Below, piece by piece: positions 1 to 8,660 of a stretch of DNA of 64,000 bases; the stretch's first letter is position 1, and every line of letters begins with the position of its first letter. The translations under genes and the position numbers were made by a program. Source of the DNA: Pseudooceanicola atlanticus (GTDB lineage Bacteria; Pseudomonadota; Alphaproteobacteria; Rhodobacterales; Rhodobacteraceae). The stretch is from NCBI RefSeq assembly GCF_000768315.1, contig NZ_AQQX01000001.1:310001-374000 (forward strand), read 5' to 3'. Under the pieces are notes generated by a model, which searched no databases, was not told the DNA's origin, and saw only the letters and a list, made by a program, of their open reading frames with translations.

Positions 1-184
1 GCTGGAACCGCTTGGGGCTGACACCGACCCAGTTGGAAAAGGTGCGCTGAAAATGCGCCGGGCTCATCCCCATCCGCGCGGCCAGATCGTCGAGCGACAA
101 AGGGGTATCGGCGGCGTCGATCTCTTCGATCGCGCGGCGGATCACCTGGTAGTGGTAGCCCTGTTCGATATCTGTTTGCAGCAT
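1..184 (-). CDS. ada: Ada-type methylated-DNA-protein cysteine methyltransferase, N-terminal part (truncated by window edge)
   Basis: Only the first 61 codons are present, and the 3' end lies outside the window. They encode an AraC-type helix-turn-helix with the stretch LAARMGMSPAHFQRTFSNWV (about residues 36-55), followed by GVSPKRFQ. This HTH plus SPKRFQ pattern is typical of proteobacterial proteins that join an AraC HTH to a C-terminal O6-methylguanine methyltransferase, which repairs alkylated bases by transferring the methyl group to its own cysteine. The methyltransferase part is not visible, so a plain AraC regulator cannot be excluded. ATG at 184 has an AAGGA element just upstream. 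It is divergent from the repair gene nth, which supports a DNA-repair role. Confidence 0.7.
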   Translation of the reverse strand, partial: MLQTDIEQGYHYQVIRRAIEEIDAADTPLSLDDLAARMGMSPAHFQRTFSNWVGVSPKRFQ

Positions 185-300
185 GGCGGCATCCTTTCGA
201 TGCCCAATCTATGAGGCCCGCGTGCCTCAGGCGACCCGGAACCTGCGAAATCGGCCAAATCGCCTTGCCGCCCCTGTTCTGACAGGCAATAACCGCCGGG

Positions 301-945
301 ATGGCCAAGCAACTGCCTTATATGGTGCTGAAGGAAATCTTCAGCCGCTTCCATGCCGCAGAGCCCGAACCCAAGGGCGAGCTGGAGCATGTGAACGCCT
401 ATACCCTTGTCGTCGCCGTGGCGCTGTCGGCGCAGGCGACCGATGCCGGGGTGAACAAGGCCACGCGGGAATTGTTCAAGATCGCCGATACGCCGGAAAA
501 GATGCTGGCCCTCGGGATCGAGGGACTGACCGAGCACATCAAGACCATCGGCCTGTTCCGCCAGAAGGCCAAGAACGTCATCAAGATGAGCCAGATCCTC
601 GTCGATGTGTATGGCGGGGAGGTCCCGTCCTCCCGCGCGGCGCTGCAATCGCTGCCCGGCGTCGGACGCAAGACGGCGAACGTGGTTCTGAACATGTGGT
701 GGCATTATCCGGCACAGGCGGTGGACACCCATATCTTCCGCCTCGGCAATCGCAGCGGCATCGCGCCGGGCAAGGATGTAAACGTCGTCGAACGGGCGAT
801 CGAGGACAACGTGCCGGCGGAATACCAGCAGCATGCCCATCACTGGATGATCCTGCACGGGCGCTACACCTGCGTGGCAAGGAAACCGAAATGCGCGGCC
901 TGCATCATCCGCGACCTATGTGAATTCGAGGAGAAGACCCTTTGA
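301..945 (+). CDS. nth: Endonuclease III (base-excision repair DNA glycosylase/AP lyase)
   Basis: 214 aa, the normal length for endonuclease III, which removes oxidised pyrimidines and nicks abasic sites. The helix-hairpin-helix LPGVGRKTAN (118-127) carries the catalytic lysine K124, and D142 in VDTHIFRL is the catalytic aspartate. The C-terminus has the [4Fe-4S] ligand pattern C-X6-C-X2-C-X5-C (C191, C198, C201, C207). ATG at 301 has no strong Shine-Dalgarno element. The stop codon overlaps the TTG start of the next gene, so the two are probably co-translated. The divergent neighbour is an Ada-like repair protein. Confidence 0.96.
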   Translation: MAKQLPYMVLKEIFSRFHAAEPEPKGELEHVNAYTLVVAVALSAQATDAGVNKATRELFKIADTPEKMLALGIEGLTEHIKTIGLFRQKAKNVIKMSQILVDVYGGEVPSSRAALQSLPGVGRKTANVVLNMWWHYPAQAVDTHIFRLGNRSGIAPGKDVNVVERAIEDNVPAEYQQHAHHWMILHGRYTCVARKPKCAACIIRDLCEFEEKTL

Positions 946-1925
946 AGTATGACGTAATCGGCATCGGCAACGCCGTGATGGACATGATTGCCCCGGTGGA
1001 TGACTTCTTCCTGTCGGAAATGGCGATCCAGAAGGGCATCATGCAACTGATCGAGGCCGAGCGCGCCGATTTCCTGCATGGCGCCCTGCCGGATTACCAG
1101 GTGATCCCGGGCGGGTCGGTTGCAAACTCGGTCGCCGGGGTCGGCAATCTGGGCCTGAAGACCGCCTTCATCGGCAAGGTCAATGACGACGAGATCGGCC
1201 GCGCCTACGTGGATCAGACCCGCGCCGGCGGCACCGTCTGCCCCAATGACCCGGTCAAGGGCGGCGACCTGCCCTCGTCCCGGTCGATGATCCTTGTCAC
1301 CCCGGACGGGGAGCGGTCGATGAACACCTATCTCGGCATTTCCTCCGAGGTCGGGCCGCAGGACGTGCCGGAAGACGTGTGCAGCGAGGCGCGGATCCTG
1401 TTCCTTGAGGGCTACCTTTACGACAAGGACAAGGGCAAGCAGGCGTTCGAGACGGCGGCCAAGCTGACCCGCTCGGCCGGTGGGCAGGCGGGGATCGCTT
1501 TGTCCGACCCGTTCTGCGTCGACCGTCATCGCGACGACTTCCGCAAGCTGGTGAAGGAGCTCGACTACGTGATCGGCAACGAGCACGAGTGGAAATCGCT
1601 CTACCAGACCGACGATCTGTCGCTGGCGCTGGAAACCGCCGCCGGGGATAGCGGGCTGATCGTCTGTACCCGTTCGGGTCATGACGTGGTTCTGGTGCGC
1701 GGGTCGGAACAGGCCAGCGCCCCGGTGAAGGAGATCACGCCGGTCGACGCCACCGGCGCGGGCGACCAGTTCGCCGCCGGGTTCCTCTATGGCCTCGCGA
1801 CGGGCGCGGACCTTGCGACCTCGGGCCGGATGGGCTGTGTCGCGGCGGCAGAGGTGATTTCGCATTACGGTGCGCGCCCCGAAGCCGACCTGAAAGAGCT
1901 GTTCCGCAAGGAAGGCCTGATCTGA
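942..1925 (+). CDS. PfkB-family sugar/nucleoside kinase, adenosine kinase-like
   Basis: 327 aa ribokinase-fold kinase. The PfkB N-terminal signature region (PGGSVANSVAGVGNLG) is clear. The C-terminal signature DATGAGDQFAAG starts at residue 269, with D275 as the probable catalytic base and the glycines forming the anion hole. The protein most resembles alphaproteobacterial adenosine kinases, which make AMP from adenosine and ATP, but substrate cannot be fixed from motifs. The start is TTG at 942, overlapping the nth stop codon. AMP nucleosidase follows 132 nt downstream, which supports a purine-turnover role. Confidence 0.85.
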   Translation: MKYDVIGIGNAVMDMIAPVDDFFLSEMAIQKGIMQLIEAERADFLHGALPDYQVIPGGSVANSVAGVGNLGLKTAFIGKVNDDEIGRAYVDQTRAGGTVCPNDPVKGGDLPSSRSMILVTPDGERSMNTYLGISSEVGPQDVPEDVCSEARILFLEGYLYDKDKGKQAFETAAKLTRSAGGQAGIALSDPFCVDRHRDDFRKLVKELDYVIGNEHEWKSLYQTDDLSLALETAAGDSGLIVCTRSGHDVVLVRGSEQASAPVKEITPVDATGAGDQFAAGFLYGLATGADLATSGRMGCVAAAEVISHYGARPEADLKELFRKEGLI

Positions 1926-1968
1926 AACGGTCCTGCGGTTGATCCCGCACAAGCGGAAACGCGCGATG

Positions 1969-1988
1969 CGGGCGGTAAAATCCGCCCG
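1969..1988 (+). other. Perfect hairpin in kinase-amn intergenic region
   Basis: CGGGCGG and CCGCCCG form a perfect 7-bp stem around a TAAAAT loop. No T-run follows on the plus strand, so it is not a standard intrinsic terminator. It may be a processing, attenuation or pausing structure between the PfkB kinase and amn. Role unknown. Confidence 0.4.
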
Positions 1989-2057
1989 TGACGCAGCAAT
2001 CCGCTTGCCTCCCGCGGCGAAGGCGGCGACAGAGGAAGGCAGGATTTGGAGACCCGA

Positions 2058-3521
2058 ATGACCATTGAGACCCCGGATGCCCCCGCACCCGTCGCCTTTG
2101 ATGATCCCAAGGCCGCCGTCGCGCATCTGATCGCGCTGTACAACCAGGCGACAGAATTCCTGCAGGAGGCCTTCGACAAGGCCATGCGGGAAGGTCAGCC
2201 CAAGGGCCGCCTGCGCGCCTTCTATCCCGAGGTCCGGATCACCACGACGACGTTTTCGGCCATCGACAGCCGCCTGTCCTTCGGTCATGTGCCCGCGCCC
2301 GGCACCTATGCGGCGACGATTACCCGGCCCGACATGTTCCGCCATTACCTGGAACAGCAGATCGGCCTGCTGATCGACAACCACGGGCAGCCCGTGCAGG
2401 TCGGCCCGTCCTCCACCCCGATCCCGGTGCATTTCGCGGTGGCCGGCAATGACGACATCACCGTCCCACAGGAGGGCGCCGCGTCCTTTCCGCTGCGCGA
2501 CGTGTTCGACGTGCCGGACCTAGAAACCACCAATGACGACATCGTCAACGGCACCCATGTGACCATGGCGGGCGATCCGCAGCCGCTGGCGCCCTTTACC
2601 GCGCAGCGCGTCGATTACTCGCTGGCCCGGCTGGCCCATTACACGGCGACGGACCCTGAGCATTTCCAGAACCACGTCCTGTTCACCAACTACCAGTTCT
2701 ACGTCAGCGAGTTCGAGGCCTATGCCCGGCGCATGCTGGCGGATCCCGACAGCGGCTACACCTCCTTCGTGTCGACCGGCAATGCCGAGATCACCGACCC
2801 GCTGGGGGAATTGCCGCCTTCGCCCAAGATGCCGCAGATGCCGACCTATCATCTGAAACGGCCGGGCAGCATGGGCATCACCCTGGTCAATATCGGTGTC
2901 GGCCCGTCCAACGCGAAGACCGCGACGGACCACATCGCCGTGCTGCGCCCGCATGCCTGGCTGATGGTCGGCCATTGCGCCGGGCTGCGGAATTCCCAGT
3001 CGCTGGGCGATTTCGTCCTGGCCCATGCCTACCTGCGCGAGGACAAGGTTCTGGACGATGACCTGCCGGTCTGGGTGCCGATCCCGGCCCTGGCCGAGAT
3101 CCAGATCGCCCTGGAAGAAGCCGTGGAGGCCGAGACCCAGCTGGAAGGGTATGACCTGAAGCGGATCATGCGGACCGGTACCGTCGCCAGCCTCGACAAC
3201 CGCAACTGGGAGTTGCGGGACCAGTCCGGGCCTGTCCAGCGGCTCAGCCAGTCGCGGGCGGTGGCACTAGATATGGAATCCGCCACCATCGCCGCGAACG
3301 GGTTCCGGTTCCGGGTGCCCTACGGCACGCTACTATGTGTCTCGGACAAGCCCCTGCATGGTGAATTGAAGCTTCCTGGCATGGCCAGCGACTTCTACAA
3401 GACCCAGGTCGGGCGCCATCTGATGATAGGGATTCGCGCGATGGAAAAGCTGCGCGAGATGCCTCTGGAGCGGATTCACAGCCGGAAACTGCGGTCTTTC
3501 GACGAAACCGCCTTCCTCTGA
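2058..3521 (+). CDS. amn: AMP nucleosidase
   Basis: 487 aa; hydrolyses AMP to adenine and ribose-5-phosphate. An N-terminal AMP nucleosidase domain is followed by a nucleoside-phosphorylase-fold catalytic domain with NIGVGPSNAKTATDHI, MVGHCAGLRNSQ, DMESATIAANGFRFRVPYGT and the late CVSDKPLHGELK. A TTG four codons upstream is in frame, but ATG at 2058 has GGAG six bases before it and is preferred. Together with the adenosine-kinase-like gene upstream it forms a small purine-turnover pair. Confidence 0.93.
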   Translation: MTIETPDAPAPVAFDDPKAAVAHLIALYNQATEFLQEAFDKAMREGQPKGRLRAFYPEVRITTTTFSAIDSRLSFGHVPAPGTYAATITRPDMFRHYLEQQIGLLIDNHGQPVQVGPSSTPIPVHFAVAGNDDITVPQEGAASFPLRDVFDVPDLETTNDDIVNGTHVTMAGDPQPLAPFTAQRVDYSLARLAHYTATDPEHFQNHVLFTNYQFYVSEFEAYARRMLADPDSGYTSFVSTGNAEITDPLGELPPSPKMPQMPTYHLKRPGSMGITLVNIGVGPSNAKTATDHIAVLRPHAWLMVGHCAGLRNSQSLGDFVLAHAYLREDKVLDDDLPVWVPIPALAEIQIALEEAVEAETQLEGYDLKRIMRTGTVASLDNRNWELRDQSGPVQRLSQSRAVALDMESATIAANGFRFRVPYGTLLCVSDKPLHGELKLPGMASDFYKTQVGRHLMIGIRAMEKLREMPLERIHSRKLRSFDETAFL

Positions 3522-3574
3522 CCCGAAAATCACGAAAAACCTGCATATATTGGGTGAAAACGCCTTACAATTTC

Positions 3575-3603
3575 TTGTGCAGGCCCACTACATTCGGTTA
3601 AAT
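3575..3603 (+). promoter_or_regulatory. Candidate sigma70 promoter of the HU gene
   Basis: TTGTGC (3575-3580) and TTAAAT (3598-3603) are separated by 17 bp in an AT-richer stretch 48 nt before the HU start codon. The match is reasonable but not tested. Confidence 0.45.
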
Positions 3604-3650
3604 TCCGATGACGAGGCCCTAACGATTGGGCATTACTAAGGAGACCAGCA

Positions 3651-3938
3651 ATGGCAAAACCTCTGACCAAGACCCAACTGGTGGCCGCTCTGGCCGACGA
3701 ACTCGGGTCCGACAAGAAATCCGCGACCGCAGCCCTGGACGCGATTGCAAACGTGATCACCAAAGAAGTGGCTGGCGGCGGCGCCGTTGCGATCCCCGGC
3801 GTGGGAAAATTCTACTGCCGTGAGCGCCCCGAGCGCATGGTGCGCAACCCCGCCACGAACGAACAGATCAAGAAAGAAGCCGACAAGGTCGTCAAGGTGA
3901 CGATCGCGAAGGCGCTGAAGGACAGCGTGAACGCATAA
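3651..3938 (+). CDS. HU-family nucleoid DNA-binding protein
   Basis: 95 aa basic protein with the HU/IHF fold. It begins MAKPLTKTQLVAAL, and the DNA-binding beta-arm region carries FYCRERPERMVRNPATNE in place of the more usual GRNPQTGE context. It compacts and bends DNA as a dimer. Strong ribosome-binding site AAGGAGA at 3639-3645. A clear intrinsic terminator follows, so the gene appears monocistronic. The arm sequence RMVRNPATNE is typical of the alphaproteobacterial subgroup, but hupA/hupB assignment is not attempted. Confidence 0.93.
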   Translation: MAKPLTKTQLVAALADELGSDKKSATAALDAIANVITKEVAGGGAVAIPGVGKFYCRERPERMVRNPATNEQIKKEADKVVKVTIAKALKDSVNA

Positions 3939-3979
3939 GCGTCATGCGTCTGGCGGGGTTGTCCTCGCCACCGGAATTC

Positions 3980-4013
3980 GAAAGGGTCGCCGCGCTGGCG
4001 GCCCTTTCCTTTT
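3980..4013 (+). terminator. Rho-independent terminator of the HU gene
   Basis: GAAAGGGTCGCC pairs with GGCGGCCCTTTC (one G/T mismatch) around a GCGCT loop, followed by CTTTT. It lies 41 nt after the HU stop codon. Confidence 0.85.
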
Positions 4014-4042
4014 GCTGCCCCCCAAGAAGGACAAGACAAGCC

Positions 4043-4921
4043 ATGGACCTGCGCGCGATTTTTCTGGGATTGGCGTTCGCCTTCATGTGGTCGTCGGCCT
4101 TCACCTCGGCCCGTATGATCGTGGCGGATGCGCCGCCGCTGACGGCGCTGGCGGGGCGGTTCCTGATCTCGGGCGTCATCGGGGTGCTGCTGGCCAAGGC
4201 CATGGGCCAGACGTGGAAGCTCAGCCGGGCGCAGTGGAAATCGACCGCGATCTTCGGCATCTGCCAGAACGCGTTGTACCTGGGCCTGTTCTTCGTCGCG
4301 ATGCAGTGGATCGAGGCTTCGCTGGCGTCGATCATCGCGGCCTCCATGCCGCTTTTCGTCGGGCTGGCGGGCTGGGCTTTCCTGGGCGACCGGCTGAAAC
4401 CGCTGGCGGTGGCCGGGCTGATCCTGGGCCTCTTCGGCGTGGTGGTCATCATGGGCAGCCGGTTGTCGGGTGGTGCGGATGTGGGCGGCATCATCGCCTG
4501 TATCCTCGGCACGCTGGCCCTGACCGTGGCGACGCTGTCGGTGCGCGGGGCCAGTTCGGGCGGTAACCTGTTGATGATCGTGGGGCTTCAGATGCTGGTG
4601 GGCGCGGCGGCGCTGGCCGTCGCGGCCCTGCTGCTGGAGGAATGGGAGGTCACCTGGTCCTGGCGGCTGATCCTCGCCTTTGCCTACACGACGCTGATCC
4701 CGGGGCTGGCGGCGACGCTGACCTGGTTCGTCCTGGTCAACCGGATCGGGGCGGTGAAGGCGGCGACGTTCCACTTCCTCAACCCGTTCTTCGGCGTGGT
4801 CATCGCGGCCATCGTGCTGGGCGAGGCGGTCGGCCTGATCGACCTGGCGGGGGCCGGGATCATCGCCATCGGCATCCTATTCGTGCAGTTGTCGAAACAG
4901 GCCGTGCAGGCGGAACGCTGA
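4043..4921 (+). CDS. EamA/DMT-superfamily transporter
   Basis: 292 aa, very hydrophobic, with about ten predicted membrane helices in two EamA repeats. The first repeat opens IFLGLAFAFMWSSAFTSARM and the second has ILGTLALTVATLSVRG; the LNPFFGVVIAAIVLGEAVGL motif near the end is characteristic. It probably exports a small metabolite across the inner membrane; substrate unknown. An in-frame ATG at 3944 would place the start inside the HU terminator, so ATG at 4043, with AGAAGGA upstream, is chosen. Confidence 0.88.
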   Translation: MDLRAIFLGLAFAFMWSSAFTSARMIVADAPPLTALAGRFLISGVIGVLLAKAMGQTWKLSRAQWKSTAIFGICQNALYLGLFFVAMQWIEASLASIIAASMPLFVGLAGWAFLGDRLKPLAVAGLILGLFGVVVIMGSRLSGGADVGGIIACILGTLALTVATLSVRGASSGGNLLMIVGLQMLVGAAALAVAALLLEEWEVTWSWRLILAFAYTTLIPGLAATLTWFVLVNRIGAVKAATFHFLNPFFGVVIAAIVLGEAVGLIDLAGAGIIAIGILFVQLSKQAVQAER

Positions 4922-5001
4922 AACATTTCCTGACTGCAACGTGACGCGGGTCACGCGTTCTTTGGGTGACAAGCGGGATTCGGCCGGGCCAATCTGCGCC
5001 C

Positions 5002-5715
5002 ATGGACCTGATCCTTGGATATCTTGCGGGGCTGCTGACCCTCATCAACCCCTGCGTCCTGCCGGTGCTGCCCATCGTGCTGGGGTCGTCCCTGCAGGCC
5101 AGTCCGCGTGGGCCGCTGGCCATTGCCGCGGGCCTGTCCGTCAGCTTTGTCGTTCTGGGGGTCGTGGTGGCCGGGTTCGGTTATGCGCTTGGCCTGGATG
5201 CGCAGGTGATCGCGCAGGCGGGGGCGGTGCTGATGATCGGCTTCGGCCTCGTGCTGCTGGTGCCGCGGTTCAGCGCGGCCTTTTCCACGGCCACCGCCGG
5301 GATCGCGACCGGGGCCGATGCCCGCGTCGGCCGGATCGAGGCCGAGGGCGCGCGGGGCCAGTTCCTGGGTGGCCTACTGCTGGGCGCGGTCTGGAGCCCT
5401 TGCGTCGGCCCGACCCTTGGCGGCGCGATTTCGCTGGCCTCACAAGGCGAAAGCCTGGGCTGGGCCACCGCGATCATGATCTCTTTCGCTTTGGGCGTGT
5501 CCACTATCGTGCTGGCCGTCGGCTATGGCGCGCGGGCGCTGCTGCAACGTAACCAGGCGCTGATGCGCCGTATTGCCGAAGTGTCGCGCCCGGTGCTTGG
5601 CGCGGTCTTCGTGCTGGTGGGCTGTGCCATCCTGCTGGGCGTGCAGCATATGATCGAGGGCTGGGCCTTGCAGGTGCTGCCGGCCTGGCTGATAGACCTT
5701 TCCGTATCCCTTTGA
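5002..5715 (+). CDS. ccdA: CcdA/DsbD-like transmembrane thiol-reductant transporter
   Basis: 237 aa with six or more membrane helices. The first helix carries LINPCVLPVLP (C18), and a second conserved cysteine lies in WSPCVGPTLGG (C134). These are the redox pair that carries electrons from cytoplasmic thioredoxin to the periplasm. The family supports cytochrome c maturation and periplasmic disulfide reduction. ATG at 5002 begins MDLILGYLAGLLTLINP and fits better than a start 12 codons upstream. An exported thioredoxin-like protein begins 18 nt downstream and is its likely partner. Confidence 0.88.
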   Translation: MDLILGYLAGLLTLINPCVLPVLPIVLGSSLQASPRGPLAIAAGLSVSFVVLGVVVAGFGYALGLDAQVIAQAGAVLMIGFGLVLLVPRFSAAFSTATAGIATGADARVGRIEAEGARGQFLGGLLLGAVWSPCVGPTLGGAISLASQGESLGWATAIMISFALGVSTIVLAVGYGARALLQRNQALMRRIAEVSRPVLGAVFVLVGCAILLGVQHMIEGWALQVLPAWLIDLSVSL

Positions 5716-5733
5716 CCTGAAATAGGAGTTTGC

Positions 5734-6144
5734 ATGAAACGCCGTGATTTCCTGATCCTGTCCGCCGCCGCGGCAACCGTTCCCGGGCTGGCCCAGGCCG
5801 CGCCGCTGGACTACACGCCCGGCCTTGTGCAGGAGCATCTTGCCGCCGGTGAGACCGTGTTCCTGGACTTCAAGGCCAGCTGGTGCACCACCTGCGCCGC
5901 GCAGGAGCGTGTGCTAGACAAGCTGAAGGCCGAGAACCCCTCCTACGAGCATGTCATCACCTTCGTGAATGTGGACTGGGACACCTATCGCAAGGCGCAG
6001 TTCACCCAGCGTCTGCGCATCCCGCGCCGGTCGACGCTGGTCGTGCTGAAGGGCGATGCCGAGATCGGTCGCCTTGTCGCGGATACCCGCGAAGAGAAGA
6101 TCAAGGAATTGCTGGATGCCGCCCTGGCCGCAGCCAGCGCCTGA
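5734..6144 (+). CDS. Exported thioredoxin-like protein (Tat-type signal)
   Basis: 136 aa. The N-terminus MKRRDFLILSAAAATVPGLAQA has a twin arginine and hydrophobic stretch, so export by Tat (or possibly Sec) is likely. The thioredoxin active site WCTTC occupies residues 50-54, and a cis-proline-like segment RIPRRSTLVV follows. It resembles the C-terminal domain of DsbD and probably receives electrons from the adjacent CcdA. AATAGGAG ribosome-binding site; 18 nt after ccdA, so one operon. Confidence 0.87.
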   Translation: MKRRDFLILSAAAATVPGLAQAAPLDYTPGLVQEHLAAGETVFLDFKASWCTTCAAQERVLDKLKAENPSYEHVITFVNVDWDTYRKAQFTQRLRIPRRSTLVVLKGDAEIGRLVADTREEKIKELLDAALAAASA

Positions 6145-6162
6145 TCGAGACCGGGAGGCCCG

Positions 6163-6378
6163 TCAGGGCGCCGGAGGCAGGGCCGAGACCTGGACCCGGG
6201 CCGGGGCCCGGAAGCGCACGACATCGGGCGTCACGGTCGTTTCCTGGGCCGTGTTGACGCGATAGACGGGCTGGTCGGGTACGAACCAGCCCAGGATCCA
6301 GGCAAATATCCCGGCCAGAACGGCGACGGAGGCCAGGCTGGCCCCTAGGGATTGGTGGGTGGTGTCGTAACGCGGCAT
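6163..6378 (-). CDS. Small single-pass membrane protein, unknown function
   Basis: 71 aa beginning MPRYDTTHQSLGASLASVAV, with one membrane segment at about residues 13-33 (SVAVLAGIFAWILGWFV) and a probable periplasmic tail rich in Val, Thr and Pro. A good ribosome-binding site (GGAGG) sits just before ATG at 6378; the frame also opens 20 codons upstream but without such a site. It is convergent with the thioredoxin gene and unrelated to its neighbours by sequence. No family recognised. Confidence 0.6.
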   Translation of the reverse strand: MPRYDTTHQSLGASLASVAVLAGIFAWILGWFVPDQPVYRVNTAQETTVTPDVVRFRAPARVQVSALPPAP

Positions 6379-6444
6379 TGGCCCCTCCTGCTGCTGTAAC
6401 GGCGGGAGGATGGCCGAAGCTGGTAAAGATTCGGTCAAACCGCC

Positions 6445-7395
6445 TCAGATCAGCAGCAAGAGCGCGATATTGATCGTCACGAAGGCGCAGCAGGTGGCGA
6501 CCATCACCGACAGGGAGGTCAGGCCCTCATAGCCCGCCTCCTGGCCGAAGAGGATGAAGATCGCGAACATCGGCATCGTGGCCGACAGGATCAGACCTTT
6601 CGCCAGGTCAGGGTCCATCGCGGGCAATCCCAGCAGGACGAGCCCCGTCAGCGCGGCGGCCACCAGCAGCGGATGCACCAGCAGCTTGACCGAGGCGATC
6701 TGTGCGGCGAGCCCCATTTCCCCCTTCAGATCAAGACCGTAGAGCGTGCCGCCGATCACGAAGAGCGCAATCGGCGCGGCGGCATCCCCCATCAGGCCGA
6801 GGAAGGTCCCGGCCAGCGGCGGCAGCTCGATCCCGATCAGGATGAAGACGAGGCCCAGAAGCAGCCCGATGATCAGCGGGCGGCGCAGCACCGAGATGGC
6901 GATGTCGCGGGCCATCCGGGGCAGGCTGGGGCGGGGGCCGTCGCGGTCCTTGGCGCTTTCCAGCAGGGTCAGGCCGATGGGCGTCAGCAGCACGTTCTCG
7001 ATCAGCAGGTTCATGGCGAGGATCGGCCCGGCGTGATCAGGCAGCACCGCCACCAGGATCGGGTAGCCGAGGAAGGCAGAGTTCGGCGTCGCACAGCCCA
7101 GGACAGAGATCGCCCGGCGCCGTGGCCCCAGCCCCTGCGCCCGCGTGATCAGCCACATGACCAGCTGCGTTGCCGCCGATCCGAGCCCCAGGACCACCAG
7201 GTACGAGACGTTCAGCACCTCGGAGAAATCCCGGCTGGCCACGGCGTAGAACAGCGCGCAGGGCAGGGCGACCAGCATCGTGAAATCGCCGAGCGCCTTC
7301 ATCTTGGACGGCGGGAACGGTCCGAACCGTGCGGCGATGTAACCGACGGCAATGACAGCGAAAACGGGCAGGGTGATCGACAGGATGCCGAGCAT
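6445..7395 (-). CDS. AEC-family (auxin efflux carrier-like) transporter
   Basis: 316 aa integral membrane protein with about ten helices. It begins MLGILSITLPVFAVIAVGYI and has the family's mid-region LGCATPNSAFLGYPILVAVL. AEC proteins export small organic anions or amino-acid-like metabolites; the substrate here is unknown. ATG at 7395 lies one base beyond the aroC stop (TGACATG), so the two genes are translationally coupled and the transporter is expressed with aroC. Confidence 0.87.
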   Translation of the reverse strand: MLGILSITLPVFAVIAVGYIAARFGPFPPSKMKALGDFTMLVALPCALFYAVASRDFSEVLNVSYLVVLGLGSAATQLVMWLITRAQGLGPRRRAISVLGCATPNSAFLGYPILVAVLPDHAGPILAMNLLIENVLLTPIGLTLLESAKDRDGPRPSLPRMARDIAISVLRRPLIIGLLLGLVFILIGIELPPLAGTFLGLMGDAAAPIALFVIGGTLYGLDLKGEMGLAAQIASVKLLVHPLLVAAALTGLVLLGLPAMDPDLAKGLILSATMPMFAIFILFGQEAGYEGLTSLSVMVATCCAFVTINIALLLLI

Positions 7396-7396
7396 G

Positions 7397-8500
7397 TCAG
7401 CCGATTTTGCCCCCCGCATCGCCGATCTGGCCGCGATGCAACAGCAGGTGATCGAGGATCACGCAGGCCATCATCGCCTCGCCCACGGGCACCGCGCGGA
7501 TGCCGACGCAGGGGTCGTGGCGGCCCTTGGTGACGATTTCCGTCGCGGTGCCGGACTTGGTGATCGTCTGGCGCGGGCGCAGGATCGACGAGGTCGGTTT
7601 CACCGCGAAGCGCACGACGATGTCCTGCCCGGTCGAAATCCCGCCCAGGATCCCGCCTGCATGGTTTGACGAATAGACGGGCTGGCCGTCATTGCCCATG
7701 AAGATCTCGTCGGCATTGTCCTCGCCGGTGAGGCAGGCGGCGTTCATGCCCTCGCCGATCTCGACGCCCTTCACGGCATTGATCGACATCATCGCCGAGG
7801 CGAGGTCGGTGTCGAGCTTGCCGTAGATGGGCGCGCCAAGGCCCGCGGGCACGCCGCGCGCCACGACCTCGATGATGGCCCCGACGGAATTGCCGCTCTT
7901 GCGCAACTCGTCCAAGTAGGCGGACCAGTCCTCGGCCGCCTTGGCGTCGGGGGTCCAGAAAGGGTTCTGGTCGATCTGGTCCCAGTCGAAACGGTCGCGG
8001 TCGATCCCGTGCGGGCCCATCTGGGTCATGTAGCCCTTGATCTCGACCCCGGGTGCCAGGTGATCCAGCGCCGCGCGGGCCAGACCGCCGGCGGCGACGC
8101 GGGCCGCCGTTTCACGGGCCGAGGACCGGCCGCCGCCGCGATAGTCGCGGATCCCGTATTTCTGCCAATAGGTGATATCGGCGTGGCCGGGGCGGAATTT
8201 CTCGGCGATGTCGCCGTAATCCTTGGACCGCTGGTCCGTGTTGCGGATCATCAGCTGAACCGGGGTGCCGGTGGTACGACCCTCGAACACGCCCGACAGG
8301 ATCTCGACCTCGTCGGCTTCGCGCCGCTGGGTGGTGTACTTGTTCTGCCCCGGTTTGCGCAGATCCAGCCAGTGCTGCAGCGTGTCCGCATCAATGGCCA
8401 CGCCCGGAGGACAGCCATCGACGGTCGCGCCAAGGGCGGGGCCATGGCTTTCGCCCCAGGTGGCGACTCGGAACAGGTGGCCGAAGCTGTTGAGGGACAT
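7397..8500 (-). CDS. aroC: Chorismate synthase
   Basis: 367 aa, standard length. It converts 5-enolpyruvylshikimate-3-phosphate to chorismate with reduced FMN, the last shared step of aromatic amino-acid synthesis. Diagnostic segments are [18 protein letters not shown] (N-terminus), the [18 protein letters not shown] loop, [18 protein letters not shown] and the C-terminal [17 protein letters not shown]. It is first in a two-gene operon with an AEC transporter and is divergent from the DAACS symporter. Confidence 0.97.
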   Translation of the reverse strand: MSLNSFGHLFRVATWGESHGPALGATVDGCPPGVAIDADTLQHWLDLRKPGQNKYTTQRREADEVEILSGVFEGRTTGTPVQLMIRNTDQRSKDYGDIAEKFRPGHADITYWQKYGIRDYRGGGRSSARETAARVAAGGLARAALDHLAPGVEIKGYMTQMGPHGIDRDRFDWDQIDQNPFWTPDAKAAEDWSAYLDELRKSGNSVGAIIEVVARGVPAGLGAPIYGKLDTDLASAMMSINAVKGVEIGEGMNAACLTGEDNADEIFMGNDGQPVYSSNHAGGILGGISTGQDIVVRFAVKPTSSILRPRQTITKSGTATEIVTKGRHDPCVGIRAVPVGEAMMACVILDHLLLHRGQIGDAGGKIG

Positions 8501-8660
8501 ATGAGGCCTCTTGAATTGGTCCGGACCCGGTTACCGCATCCATTCAGAGGGCGCAATTCCGCCTTTGAGAGGTAAATATGCAATCCGGTTGTCATTTTTT
8601 CTCAGGATTCCCCGTATCGCGTGTCAAACTGGCGTCATACAACCAATGGTGGAGGTTCCC

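Noticed and set aside
864-2432. Long open frame on the minus strand opposite the PfkB kinase gene and amn
   Set aside because: It is the mirror frame of high-GC genes with clear domains on the other strand, rich in Arg, Gly and His and without motifs or a ribosome-binding site.
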